Assembly: GCF_019430945.1 (NCBI RefSeq) | Contig: NZ_JAHYCB010000003.1 | Span: 248,001 to 312,000, forward strand | DNA: 64,000 nucleotides | Source: Neorhizobium populisoli | GTDB lineage: Bacteria; Pseudomonadota; Alphaproteobacteria; Rhizobiales; Rhizobiaceae | Direction: 5' to 3' | Made by a program: the position numbers and the translations under genes | Notes under the pieces: generated by a model | Database searches by the model: none | The model's input: the letters and a program-made list of their open reading frames with translations, nothing else | Told to the model about the DNA's origin: nothing | In this document: piece by piece, positions 1 to 8,761 of the stretch | Layout: each line of letters starts with the position of its first letter | Position numbering within the stretch: position 1 is the first letter of the stretch

Positions 1-2
1 TC

Positions 3-203
3 ACCGAGCTCGCCTTCCACATGGTAGTGACGCCGGAAGCGCTCGAAGCAAGCCGTATCGCCAAGAAGGCGAAGACTTTCAACTATAAGGATGTCGAGAT
101 ACGCGCCTCCTATCGGCGCTGGCTTGAGGATCCTTCGGCGCGGGCAGATGTGCCTGTCTGCAGGACGAATATCCTGGACTGCGTAAAGAATTTGCCGAAA
201 TGA
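3..203 (+). CDS. Hypothetical protein, 5' end outside window
   Basis: The reading frame is open from the first bases of the window to a TGA at 201-203, so this is probably the C-terminal end of a host gene whose start lies to the left. An internal ATG at 21 could also be a start, giving 60 residues. The peptide is basic and mixed, with no motif I recognise. It is followed about 80 bp later by another small host gene on the same strand. Its function is unknown and its status as a real gene is only moderately supported. Confidence 0.4.
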   Translation, partial: TELAFHMVVTPEALEASRIAKKAKTFNYKDVEIRASYRRWLEDPSARADVPVCRTNILDCVKNLPK

Positions 204-281
204 CGGGGCCGGTCATGTCGCAAACATCACCCGCGGCAACCTTTTGACCTGATCGCACGTTGCTATGTCGAAGGAGTCGAC

Positions 282-791
282 ATGGCTACATCCTACGAAT
301 ATCCGGTCCGCAATGCCGGCCATCTGTCGGACAGCGAAATCCTCGCCGAGGCGCATGAACTCGTCGAGGCGTTTATCGAATTCACCCGTATCGAGCGGAT
401 CAACAACGATATCCTCGATATCCGTGCTCTTCCTGCCAGCAAGGCCTCGATCGAGAACGCCTTCCGGCTGGTGATTGCGACCGAGCCGAGGCCGCTGGTG
501 CGTCGGCGCCTCGCGACGGCGGGCCTCAGCCTCGCGCGTTTTCAGTTGAATGTCGGGGTCAGGATGTCGATCACGCCTGCGCCGCAAGCGCCGGCCCCGA
601 GTTCGGAAAGCGGGGCGAATAGCCTCTTTGAACGGTTCGATGCGGCACTTGCAAATATGGCGCAGGATACGAGGCGTCTCCAGACCATCTTTTCAGACGC
701 GGAAGCCATTGCAGAGCGGCGCTTCGAACCGCTCAACATGAGGCCGCCCTTTCGTGAGGACGGTACCTATACCTGGTACGGGCATCACTGA
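282..791 (+). CDS. Hypothetical protein (169 aa)
   Basis: The protein is soluble, mostly helical and 169 residues long, with no signal peptide or membrane segment. The N-terminal half (about 1-95) is charged and helical. A short Pro/Ala/Ser linker follows near 100-110, and a second helical part ends in a Pro/Tyr-rich tail. Codon use is typical of a high-GC rhizobial gene. The start ATG follows a GAAGGAG-type ribosome binding site at about 270. It is convergent with the DUF882 gene, whose stop lies 30 bp further on. I do not recognise the family. Confidence 0.6.
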   Translation: MATSYEYPVRNAGHLSDSEILAEAHELVEAFIEFTRIERINNDILDIRALPASKASIENAFRLVIATEPRPLVRRRLATAGLSLARFQLNVGVRMSITPAPQAPAPSSESGANSLFERFDAALANMAQDTRRLQTIFSDAEAIAERRFEPLNMRPPFREDGTYTWYGHH

Positions 792-821
792 TGCCTGTAC
801 CGGTTTTCTAAATCTGGATGA

Positions 822-2732
822 TCAGTTGCCGAAACGGCCGGTGTCGATGGCAGCGGCCGCTGCAACCGGTTTGAAGCCGCCACCGGAATAACCTGCCGCA
901 TATTCGCTATTCAACGTACGGCTGACGACACGCGGCGCCTTGATCGAAGCGGCGGCATCCACACGATTATTGTTCACCGCCCATTTGGCCACCATATCGC
1001 CGGTCAGCTGACCAGTGCCGGAGGCCTGGGCCGGCTGCGAAGCAGGCTGGCCAGACCGGCTACCCTTGCCCGGAACGACCGGCATTGTAGCTGCAGAGGC
1101 TGCAACAGGTGCTCTCGGCGCGTCGAAACCATCACCGAACTGCATGTTCTTGGACGACGGCTGGATGACCTTCGGAGAAATCGCTGCGGTCTGAACCGGC
1201 TTTTGAACCGGCGCCGGCATCGGGGCGGAAGCCTGCATGGCAACGGCCGGAGCCGTCTGAACGGGAGACGGTGTCGGCGCCCGCTGCGGCTCTACGCTCT
1301 GGGCAAGTGCTGCAACCAGTTCCGGCGTCAGCTCCTGCTGTTCCTCAGCCTTCGCCACAGCGACAGGCGCTGCCGCCGGAGCCGGGATGGTTACAGGCGT
1401 CGGACGCTGCGACGGGAGCGGGATCGAAGCCATATTCTCAAGCCCCGGCATCTGGCCGACGGAAGCGGTCATCACACCGCTCTCCGCATCGCCCTTCAGG
1501 CCACGCGGACCAAGCAGGGTCGGAACCGGAATCTTGTAGCCGGAAAGGTCGGCAAACGTCTCGCCCGCCGGCTGTTGGCCTGTCGCAGCCGGAGCGGAGG
1601 CCTGCATGGCAAGCGCTTCCTGGGCAGCATTGCGGCTCGGAGAATAGAGAGCCGTCGCCAGGCTGGCCTGCTGGGCATTGCCCTGCGGCACGTCGGAACG
1701 GAATGCCGGACGCTGCAGCGGAACCGGAGCAGCAATCGTCGGCTGCTGCGCTGCAGCCGGAGCCGAAGCCACCTGAACGGGCGCAGAATCGTCTTCATCA
1801 TCAGCTGCGGGAGCAGGCGCTGCACGGGCGGGACGTTGCGCGACCTGAACCGGCGCAGAGCTTTCTTCGTTATCTTCTTCCTCGTCGGCACCGCCACCGC
1901 CAAACAGGAAGGCAAGCAGGTTAGGCGCTCGGCGCGGCGAAGAATCGCCTCGGATGCTGCCGCCCGCCGTCGCGGCGATCTGGATCGAGTCGGCACCGAC
2001 GCGCTTCTTGTAATCTGCAAGCGCGGTATCGTAACCCGGCAACGGCTTGCCGTCGGCGGGCAGATGGATGGTGTTGCCGTTCGGGAAGATCTGGACGAGT
2101 TCCTGACGCGTCATGCGCGGCCACGCACGCACGCCGCCGACATCGAGATGCACGAAGGGCGAACCGGAGGTCGGATAAAAACCGACGCCGCCGACCTGCA
2201 TCTGCATGGCAAGCCCACGCAGGGTCGAAAGTTTTACGCCCGGAATGAAGAAGTCCATGGCCTTGCCGAGCATGTGCTGGCTGTTCTTGGCAACACCGGT
2301 CACGCGCGAGCGGGTGCGCAGCATGTTATTGGTGGCGGGAGAACGATAGGCTGAAACAACGTGGATGTAATCGGTCGCGCCGGAGCGGCGGTAGACTTCC
2401 CAGACGAGATCGAAGAGCCGCGGGTCCATCTTGGCCGGCTCGTTCTTGCGCCAGTCACGCAGGAACTGGTTGATCTGCGCGAGACCGCGCGAATCGAATT
2501 TGCCGTTACGCTTGAAGGTGATGACGGCCTTTTCGCCGGTATGCACGAAATAGAGCTTCAGGCTCTTGTCCTGCGCCGATGCCGTGCCTGCGGAAACGAA
2601 CAGGACAGGCAACACCGCCAGCATCAACAGAGCTGCGATGGCAACGCGCTTGGCGAGAATTCCAAAAAGCCCGGCAAAGTCGCCGAGCGCTTTCTCACCC
2701 GAAAGCGTTTCTTTTGCATTCTGATCCGGCAA
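822..2732 (-). CDS. DUF882 / M15-like (YcbK-type) secreted protein with long Pro/Ala-rich tail
   Basis: A 636-residue protein. Residues about 30-54 form a hydrophobic export segment ending in ASAQ, after an unusually long charged N-terminus. Residues about 60-230 are a DUF882 domain, related to peptidase M15 and E. coli YcbK: the SAYRSP motif, QHMLGKAMDF (candidate metal-binding His and Asp) and FVHLDVG (second His) are all present. This family is expected to act on peptidoglycan in the periplasm. The remaining roughly 400 residues are a low-complexity Pro/Ala/Gln-rich region with acidic patches, unusual in length for the family. The prophage is integrated about 150 bp upstream of the start, so any promoter elements beyond that point are now phage DNA. 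Confidence 0.85.
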   Translation of the reverse strand: MPDQNAKETLSGEKALGDFAGLFGILAKRVAIAALLMLAVLPVLFVSAGTASAQDKSLKLYFVHTGEKAVITFKRNGKFDSRGLAQINQFLRDWRKNEPAKMDPRLFDLVWEVYRRSGATDYIHVVSAYRSPATNNMLRTRSRVTGVAKNSQHMLGKAMDFFIPGVKLSTLRGLAMQMQVGGVGFYPTSGSPFVHLDVGGVRAWPRMTRQELVQIFPNGNTIHLPADGKPLPGYDTALADYKKRVGADSIQIAATAGGSIRGDSSPRRAPNLLAFLFGGGGADEEEDNEESSAPVQVAQRPARAAPAPAADDEDDSAPVQVASAPAAAQQPTIAAPVPLQRPAFRSDVPQGNAQQASLATALYSPSRNAAQEALAMQASAPAATGQQPAGETFADLSGYKIPVPTLLGPRGLKGDAESGVMTASVGQMPGLENMASIPLPSQRPTPVTIPAPAAAPVAVAKAEEQQELTPELVAALAQSVEPQRAPTPSPVQTAPAVAMQASAPMPAPVQKPVQTAAISPKVIQPSSKNMQFGDGFDAPRAPVAASAATMPVVPGKGSRSGQPASQPAQASGTGQLTGDMVAKWAVNNNRVDAAASIKAPRVVSRTLNSEYAAGYSGGGFKPVAAAAAIDTGRFGN

Positions 2733-2834
2733 AACGATCCCCGTCCTGTCGACAACGTGCGACGTCGCCTAAATGACTGTCAATTGCGGTTACACGATGG
2801 CAAATGTGCCACACATGTACAAGCTTTGTGCGTA

Positions 2835-2851
2835 TAGTCAATAATTGACTA
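2835..2851. promoter_or_regulatory. 17-bp perfect palindrome upstream of the DUF882 gene
   Basis: TAGTCAATAATTGACTA is a perfect 17-bp palindrome about 105 bp upstream of the DUF882 start codon. Its minus-strand half contains TTGACT, which could be a -35 element, with TACATG-like sequence about 16 bp further on. It looks like an operator for a dimeric host regulator, but I cannot name the regulator. It lies on the host side of attL, so it is not part of the prophage. Confidence 0.45.
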
Positions 2852-2874
2852 ACGCCAGATTGACAAAGGGTGAC

Positions 2875-2890
2875 AGGACATCCTTGCGTG
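2875..2890. mobile_element. attL (left prophage attachment site)
   Basis: AGGACATCCTTGCGTG here matches AGGACATGCTTGCGTG at 40969-40984 in 15 of 16 positions. It lies between the host DUF882 gene and the serine integrase, where attL is expected. The likely crossover dinucleotide is TT at 2884-2885. Joining the phage-side halves of the two sites gives arms TGTTGTAAAAC and GCTTTGCAACA placed symmetrically about that TT, the layout expected of a large serine recombinase attP. Confidence 0.75.
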
Positions 2891-2980
2891 TAACTTGCTT
2901 TGCAACATGACCGTCAGCGCTAACTGCCGATTAATCATATCCTGCAAAGAGTTAACGCGAGATAAGTGAGCCCACCCGCA

Positions 2981-4789
2981 ATGCAATTCAAGCCGAATAC
3001 GATCGCCTACTCCTATATTCGGATGAGTACGGCCAAGCAACTTGAAGGCAATTCCCTCGCCCGTCAGATGGATTTGTCGGTTAAATTTGTCCGAAAGCAT
3101 GGACTAGTATTAGACGAAAGCCTGAACCTGACGGATATAGGTAAATCAGGCTTCTCTGGCGCGAACCTTACGGAAGGCGCGCTAGGGCGTTTCTTAGAAC
3201 TGGTGAGAACTGGCCGGATAGCACACGGCAGTATTTTACTTGTGGAAAGTCTCGACCGTCTTTCGCGACAACACCCACTTGACGCGCAAGTAATTCTCGT
3301 CAGCATCCTCAACGCGGGAATCGATGTCGTCACCATCGAAGACGAGCAGCATTATTCATCTCGCGGCCTTCGCGACGACTGGACCAAACTGATTCTGATT
3401 CTCGCAAAACAGGCGCGAGCGCATGAAGAGAGCCAGCGAAAAAGCGACCTCGCCCATGATGCGTTGGCAAAACGACGGGCCGACGCGCTGGAAGGCAAAG
3501 GCAAGTTCTCGCACATCGTTCCTGGCTGGATCGGACAGACGAAACGGTCACGGCATGAAATCGATTACGAGCTCAACGACCACGCCGATACGATTCGCTT
3601 GATTTTCGAACTGTCGAAAAGCGGCATGGGTCAGATGGCAATCGCGAAGGAAGTGAACCGGCGCGGACTGAAACCGATGCGCGCCTCATCTAATGGATGG
3701 CATCAGACAGTCGTCGGTGACGTTCTCGACAATCATGCGACCTACGGTGTGTTCGTTCCCCGCAAACGGGTGAACGGCAAATACGAGCAGTATGCTGACG
3801 CCATTCCCGATTATTACCCGGCAGTGATCGACAAAGAGACTTTTCTTGCAGCTCAACGCAATCGACAGCGGAAGGTCAATCGCGGCCGGAAAGGTGATCG
3901 GTTCACGAACCTGTTTAACGGCCTGACTACATGCATTCACTGCGGTGGCAGCATGACCATCAATTACAAAGGCCCGAAAAACGGCGGCAAGGCCTATCTA
4001 AGATGCTACAATAACCTGCGTGGCAATAACTGCACGGTCGGCAAGAAGGTCTTCATGTACGAAGCCTTGGAGGCTGTGGCGTTGGATACGATCCGCGAAT
4101 TCGGGATCAGCGACTACGCAGGCAATTTCGATATCGATCCGAAAATGAAGGAACTAGACGAGGTAATATTGTCGTCGCGGGCAATGCTGGCCGAGATCGA
4201 GGCGAAGGAAATCAATCTTGTCAGTCAGTTGGCGATGGTTTCTGCTGCTTCCGCTCAAGTCCTTCACAAAGCGCTCGATCAGATGCAGGTGGATAAGGCA
4301 GCGGCACAGAAGCGGCTTGATGAAGCGGAGAAAAACAAATCGATCCTGATCGGCTCCCAGGACGACTTTAGTGATGCAGACGCGGCGATCCGTAAAGAGC
4401 GGGAAGCATGGCCCGGCATGAGCGAGGCAGAGCTTTATCAAAGCCGGTCTCGAATCAACGCAACCTTGAAATATCTCTACGACCTGCTCGTGTTCGACAG
4501 CGTAAAGGGCACGGCCAGTCTTGTATTCGCCAATGGCCTCTTCGCGTACCACTTCAAAGACGGCAAGCTCGATAGCGTTACCGATGCCATTCGTGACGGC
4601 ATCGCAGCCGAACGCGGCGGTGTGTCTGTGGACAAGTTCAAGACCGGTGTTTCGGAAGAGCGGAAGAAGGTGATCACCAACTTCATCATGGCGCGGAATA
4701 AGAAAGTGGCGGGAGCAAAGAACCCCCGCCTCAATGATTCTGATGTCGTCGCACTGAAAGCGAAACGGAAAGCAGCAATCGACAGTTAA
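2981..4789 (+). CDS. int: Large serine recombinase (phage integrase)
   Basis: This protein catalyses site-specific integration and excision of the prophage. From the ATG at 2981 the N-terminal resolvase fold contains YSYIRMST with nucleophile Ser16, and a VESLDRLSR catalytic-arginine motif near residue 85. A recombinase domain follows (about 175-290). Then comes a zinc-ribbon with CIHCGG and a later C-x7-C pair (about 315-345), a coiled-coil region (about 380-460) and a C-terminal tail. The length of 602 residues is normal for large serine integrases. A GTG at 2966 is an alternative start; neither has a clear ribosome binding site. The gene sits 90 bp inside attL, as usual for this class. Its stop overlaps the stop of the convergent gene by 4 bp. 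Confidence 0.93.
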   Translation: MQFKPNTIAYSYIRMSTAKQLEGNSLARQMDLSVKFVRKHGLVLDESLNLTDIGKSGFSGANLTEGALGRFLELVRTGRIAHGSILLVESLDRLSRQHPLDAQVILVSILNAGIDVVTIEDEQHYSSRGLRDDWTKLILILAKQARAHEESQRKSDLAHDALAKRRADALEGKGKFSHIVPGWIGQTKRSRHEIDYELNDHADTIRLIFELSKSGMGQMAIAKEVNRRGLKPMRASSNGWHQTVVGDVLDNHATYGVFVPRKRVNGKYEQYADAIPDYYPAVIDKETFLAAQRNRQRKVNRGRKGDRFTNLFNGLTTCIHCGGSMTINYKGPKNGGKAYLRCYNNLRGNNCTVGKKVFMYEALEAVALDTIREFGISDYAGNFDIDPKMKELDEVILSSRAMLAEIEAKEINLVSQLAMVSAASAQVLHKALDQMQVDKAAAQKRLDEAEKNKSILIGSQDDFSDADAAIRKEREAWPGMSEAELYQSRSRINATLKYLYDLLVFDSVKGTASLVFANGLFAYHFKDGKLDSVTDAIRDGIAAERGGVSVDKFKTGVSEERKKVITNFIMARNKKVAGAKNPRLNDSDVVALKAKRKAAIDS

Positions 4790-5262
4790 ATCGTAAGCGC
4801 CTGTTCCCACATTGCATCGACCTGTTCCGGCGTCAGCCCAAGTGCGCTGGCAACGTTTAGAAGGGTCGGGTTGAGGCGTTCGAAATCGGTCGTATATTCC
4901 CACTCGATTTCGGCCTCGTCCTTCGCTTGCCCTTCCGGCATCGCTGCAATGGCAGCCGACACCGCCGCCAATGAGAAGCCATTGCGGATCAATGCCAACG
5001 AAAGCTGGCGCTTTGTGATCGACCGCATATTGGCCCGGATTTCATCTGCTGTCGGTTCGACATACGGCTCAATCGTGTACGAACCTGAATTAGCCGTAAG
5101 CCACTCTCGAATTTCCGGATTAGCCCCATAAGGGTCTCCCGGTCGCGTGCAATAATCACAGCGGGCGACTTCACCATCCATATCGGTCAAGTCGAGGTCG
5201 ATGATATAAACGTCGGGTTCTGCTGTGGCAGTAATCTTGTGAATCTGATGAATTTTTGACAT
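4786..5262 (-). CDS. Phage tail-fibre-associated protein (158 aa), unknown
   Basis: Last gene of the late block. The ATG overlaps the stop of the tail-fibre gene in a TAATG arrangement, so translation is probably coupled. The N-terminal third has a beta-like stretch with a C-x2-C pair (CDYCTRPGDP), the middle is helical, and the C-terminus (about 105-158) is a helical domain with GLTPEQVDAMWEQA. The position directly after the fibre is typical of fibre chaperones or host-range accessory proteins, but I see no family signature. An upstream in-frame ATG at 5319 lies inside the fibre gene and is less likely. Confidence 0.75.
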   Translation of the reverse strand: MSKIHQIHKITATAEPDVYIIDLDLTDMDGEVARCDYCTRPGDPYGANPEIREWLTANSGSYTIEPYVEPTADEIRANMRSITKRQLSLALIRNGFSLAAVSAAIAAMPEGQAKDEAEIEWEYTTDFERLNPTLLNVASALGLTPEQVDAMWEQALTI

Positions 5263-6845
5263 TATGAAACCCTCTGAAACAGCATTCGATCCTGACCAAC
5301 AGCGCCGCGAGTACGCCATGTACCTGTGACGACCGCACCTGAACCGGTTGTGTAGAAATCTCCCGACGTGCCCAATCGAACTGTCGCACTTGCCGCGAGA
5401 TCGATGTAGCCGCTGTAGACGGCGATATATGTGCCGAGCGGGAACGTGACGTTGCTCGATGACGAGCCTGTGTAGATGAACGACGCCACATCGAAATCAT
5501 GTGTATGGGATGTCGCTGTTACGCTGTTCGTCGATGACGCTGTGATTGCAGTTGGCGTGCCGAGTGTAAAGGTTCGGTTTGTGTCGATACCGCCACCACC
5601 AGTCAGACCGTTACCCGCTGTAAGCACGATTGCTCGGTTTGCAGGTGTGTAGCCGAGTTTCGTAGTGAGGGAAGAAGCAGTTACGTTGTCGTTGGTCCAG
5701 ATTTGGGAGCCATTGGCGTAGGCGTTGGTCGTGTCCATTTCGAACTGCATGAACGTTGTCCATGTAGTCGAACCATCTGCTTGCTTTTGCAGTAGCCAGT
5801 TATTGGCATCTACCACGATGCGCGTGTTATAGGAGCCAGAAGTCGTGTCCGACAGAACGATGTAAGGCGCACTGTTTGTGATCGTCAGATTGCCACTTGT
5901 CGAAAAGTCTGCGTTGTTTCGGAAAAGACCTGTAGCGTGATAGCCATCGACTGTATCTGCCTCCAGTGTCGATCCAGCACCATCATTGCCTTCGTGCCAA
6001 ACCTTGTAATACGCGCCTACGCTGGAATCGAACAGGACCAGTGCTGATGTCGTATTGTCGTTTGTTAGGTTCAGAAAGTCGCCTGTAGCGTCTGTGGTCA
6101 GGCGAATACCGTTACCGTTACCTGCGCCGTCACGATGCTGGATATAAGCGCGTCGTGTCGTGCCATCGGCTTCATAGAACGAGATGAACGGATCGTTGCC
6201 AGTAGTCGCAGCTTGCAATCGAAGCGCTTCGCTGTTCGTAACGTTCGTTAGCGTACCAGCCATACCGAGATTGGTGATGCCGTTGTACGCGCCACTCAAT
6301 ACCGCATTTGGCAAAGTACCAGTCGTCAACTGCGATGCATTTAAACCAGTGATCGCAGCACCGGAACCGCTGAACGCACCACTAAAGGTTGGAGCAGTCA
6401 CTGTGCCGGTGAATGTAGGGCTTGCCTGCACCGAATTGACGATGCGGAAGTTTGTGCCGTCGTACACGATTTCGGTAAAAGTGCCGTTGGTGATATCACC
6501 GGCCACCAAAGCTGTGCCGTTTGGTCGGAGAATGCTCTTCGCGCCAAGCGCGTTGATATTGATCGTCAGCGCGCCGGTATTCGTTGCGTTTGCCCAAAAC
6601 GCAAAACGCTCGCCTTTGAAATACAACGCTGGACCCTGCGAATAAGTCAGGATGCTTGCAGTTGCCGTGCCTGTGGAAGTCGTTGCGGCATTGATGCGAT
6701 CCCACGAGCGCTTTGCAGCACCGGCCATTGCTCTGAGTCGCGGAGCAAGTGCGCTAGGCTGCGCACCAGTTGGCAGACCATCGGGGCTTGCACTGGTATT
6801 CGAGGCATCTACCTCATTCCATGAACTTGCAGAATAGTCTGCCAT
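5262..6845 (-). CDS. Phage tail fibre / receptor-binding protein
   Basis: A 527-residue protein rich in Thr, Ser, Gly, Asn and Ala, with many short beta-type repeats (TGTVTAPTFSGAFSGSG, LTAGNGLTGGGGIDTNRTFTLG), the composition of trimeric phage fibres. The N-terminal 100 residues (NEVDASNTSASPDGLPTGAQ and the following helix) resemble the virion-anchoring part of podovirus fibres. A KVWHEGNDGAGSTLEADTVDG block in the middle is a signature widespread in phage fibres. The C-terminus (about 450-527) is probably the receptor-binding tip. It lies at the end of the late block, followed by a coupled accessory gene. Confidence 0.88.
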   Translation of the reverse strand: MADYSASSWNEVDASNTSASPDGLPTGAQPSALAPRLRAMAGAAKRSWDRINAATTSTGTATASILTYSQGPALYFKGERFAFWANATNTGALTININALGAKSILRPNGTALVAGDITNGTFTEIVYDGTNFRIVNSVQASPTFTGTVTAPTFSGAFSGSGAAITGLNASQLTTGTLPNAVLSGAYNGITNLGMAGTLTNVTNSEALRLQAATTGNDPFISFYEADGTTRRAYIQHRDGAGNGNGIRLTTDATGDFLNLTNDNTTSALVLFDSSVGAYYKVWHEGNDGAGSTLEADTVDGYHATGLFRNNADFSTSGNLTITNSAPYIVLSDTTSGSYNTRIVVDANNWLLQKQADGSTTWTTFMQFEMDTTNAYANGSQIWTNDNVTASSLTTKLGYTPANRAIVLTAGNGLTGGGGIDTNRTFTLGTPTAITASSTNSVTATSHTHDFDVASFIYTGSSSSNVTFPLGTYIAVYSGYIDLAASATVRLGTSGDFYTTGSGAVVTGTWRTRGAVGQDRMLFQRVS

Positions 6846-6901
6846 TCGTCACCACCTTATTGTTTTTCTTATTGGGTGATCGGGCTTTGCCCGTATCGTA
6901 T

Positions 6902-8761
6902 TTAACGCGATCTGCTGTTTTGGCCCTCGTATCCGGCGGCTGCTAGGTACTCGTTGATTGCCACGCGCATTTGCGGATCACTGGTGTATCGACCGATTTC
7001 GAGCAGCTTGTTGACGTGACCAGAAAGACCGCCCTTTTGCATGACCGATTTCGGCATAGTTGCGAGCCATTCCGTTGTCTGTGGATTGGTCAACAACTTC
7101 GCCTGATACCAACGCGACACGCCGTTTGCAGTCTTAGCCGCTGCACTTGCTGCGAATGCCTTCACGCCACCGACTGCGGCCCACATGAGGCTGTCTTTTC
7201 CGGGGGTGATATCGCGGTTAGCCTCTGCATGGTTCTGGGTGTTCGATCCATTCGCTTTCGCTTTGTATTTCTTCATTGTCTCGGCTGCACGAGCGATCTG
7301 TTCGATATTGTCGCGATGTACAGAGCCAACAGGACCCCATAGTTCATCTTTTGCTTCCGGCGCATACTTGGCGAAGTTACGAATGAATGTGCTGCCACTG
7401 ACATTGCCCGCGCCATCTGTAGCCGCGTCCATCAACATTGTTGCCTTTGTGCGGTCCCATACTTCCTGACCGTTCTCTTTCACGATCTGGGACTTGATAT
7501 TACGGAGTCGCGCAGCGCCTTCCTTGGTCATACCCATTGTGAACTTGAGAGCGCTGTCCTCGTTTTTATTCAGCAGTTTCGACACGTCCGACTTCTTACC
7601 GAAACCAGTCTCGTTGTCCTTGAAGCCCCTGTAGAAGTCATCGGCGGCTTTCCACGCGCCGAAAGCTTCATCGCCGGAAGAGCGAGCCGTTGCGGCCATG
7701 TCGTCGCTGAGAGCGGCACGGATATTCTGCAAATGGCCTTTCAGAACCGGGTTTACGGACTGGTCGCTCATCAACGCGCCGAGTGAGGTGCGAGCCTCTT
7801 TCAGCGTATTGAAGGATGCGCCCGAATTGAGATCGGCAACAACGGCCTCTGCATGACGGATCGCCTTGTTCAAATGCGGGCCTTCTGTCAGCTTCGCGCT
7901 GTTCGAAAGTCCAGCCTTTGCCTCCTGCAATTTCGCCAATGCTGCGCGGCTTGCATCGCCAACGGCGGGCGCTTCACCTGTCAATTCACCTACACGGCCA
8001 TAGAGGCGGTTAGCCTCTGCGACCTGGGCCTGCTTAACCTGCTCTGCCTGCTCTAGGAGACGACCGCTCAAGTCCTGCATAGTCGTCGGGCGTGCTGTCG
8101 GGTTCGTTTCCGCTGCCATGCGATCTGCAAGGCCACTAATGCTATCCTCGACCTTGCCGACGCTGGCTTGCTGCGCTTCCGCAACACGGCGATTTGTCGG
8201 GCTCATCGCGTGCTCTTTCCATGCTGCGCGGTTCGAACCGGAAACCATGCCCGTTGTCGGATTCTCGACGCCTACGGCCTTCAAGTCATCGATGCGCTGG
8301 CGAATAAGCGCGGGGTCATCAGCCTCACCCACCACGAGATTGCGGAGCGTGTTACCGATACCGCCACGAGGATCAACCGTGATCTCTTCTGCCGTCTTCG
8401 CAATAGGTGCAGCGGCACGACCAAAGTTTGTAGCGCCACCACCGAACGTGCCGGCGAACTCAAGTGCGCGACCGATACCCTCGTCCGACATAGGATCGAA
8501 CTTCCCTGCCATCGCATCACCGGGTGCCATGAACGAGCGCTTCATAGCTCCAAGCAGACCAGCATCGCTGTCGAAGGAATAATCGGAACCGTCTTCCTTG
8601 TTCCAACTTACAGGCCACAACATGCCTTGCTCTCTTTCCGGTGCAGGTTCAGGTTCGGCCTTAGCCTCGTTGCTCCACTCCATATCCCAAGGATTTCGAG
8701 CTACAGGCTGTCCTTTCTTCTCGTCCTCACCGGACCAATTCATTTCCCATGGATTAGGCAT
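6902..8761 (-). CDS. Phage internal virion / DNA-ejection protein (619 aa)
   Basis: A long, Ala/Lys/Glu-rich, mostly helical protein. The first 35 residues contain the repeated motif NPWEMNW (3-9) and NPWDMEW (23-29), a kind of short tryptophan repeat I associate with podoviral ejection proteins. Position between the tail components and the fibre also fits an ejection protein. No enzyme motif is visible. The start overlaps the stop of the upstream peptidase gene by one base (TAATG). Confidence 0.7.
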   Translation of the reverse strand: MPNPWEMNWSGEDEKKGQPVARNPWDMEWSNEAKAEPEPAPEREQGMLWPVSWNKEDGSDYSFDSDAGLLGAMKRSFMAPGDAMAGKFDPMSDEGIGRALEFAGTFGGGATNFGRAAAPIAKTAEEITVDPRGGIGNTLRNLVVGEADDPALIRQRIDDLKAVGVENPTTGMVSGSNRAAWKEHAMSPTNRRVAEAQQASVGKVEDSISGLADRMAAETNPTARPTTMQDLSGRLLEQAEQVKQAQVAEANRLYGRVGELTGEAPAVGDASRAALAKLQEAKAGLSNSAKLTEGPHLNKAIRHAEAVVADLNSGASFNTLKEARTSLGALMSDQSVNPVLKGHLQNIRAALSDDMAATARSSGDEAFGAWKAADDFYRGFKDNETGFGKKSDVSKLLNKNEDSALKFTMGMTKEGAARLRNIKSQIVKENGQEVWDRTKATMLMDAATDGAGNVSGSTFIRNFAKYAPEAKDELWGPVGSVHRDNIEQIARAAETMKKYKAKANGSNTQNHAEANRDITPGKDSLMWAAVGGVKAFAASAAAKTANGVSRWYQAKLLTNPQTTEWLATMPKSVMQKGGLSGHVNKLLEIGRYTSDPQMRVAINEYLAAAGYEGQNSRSR

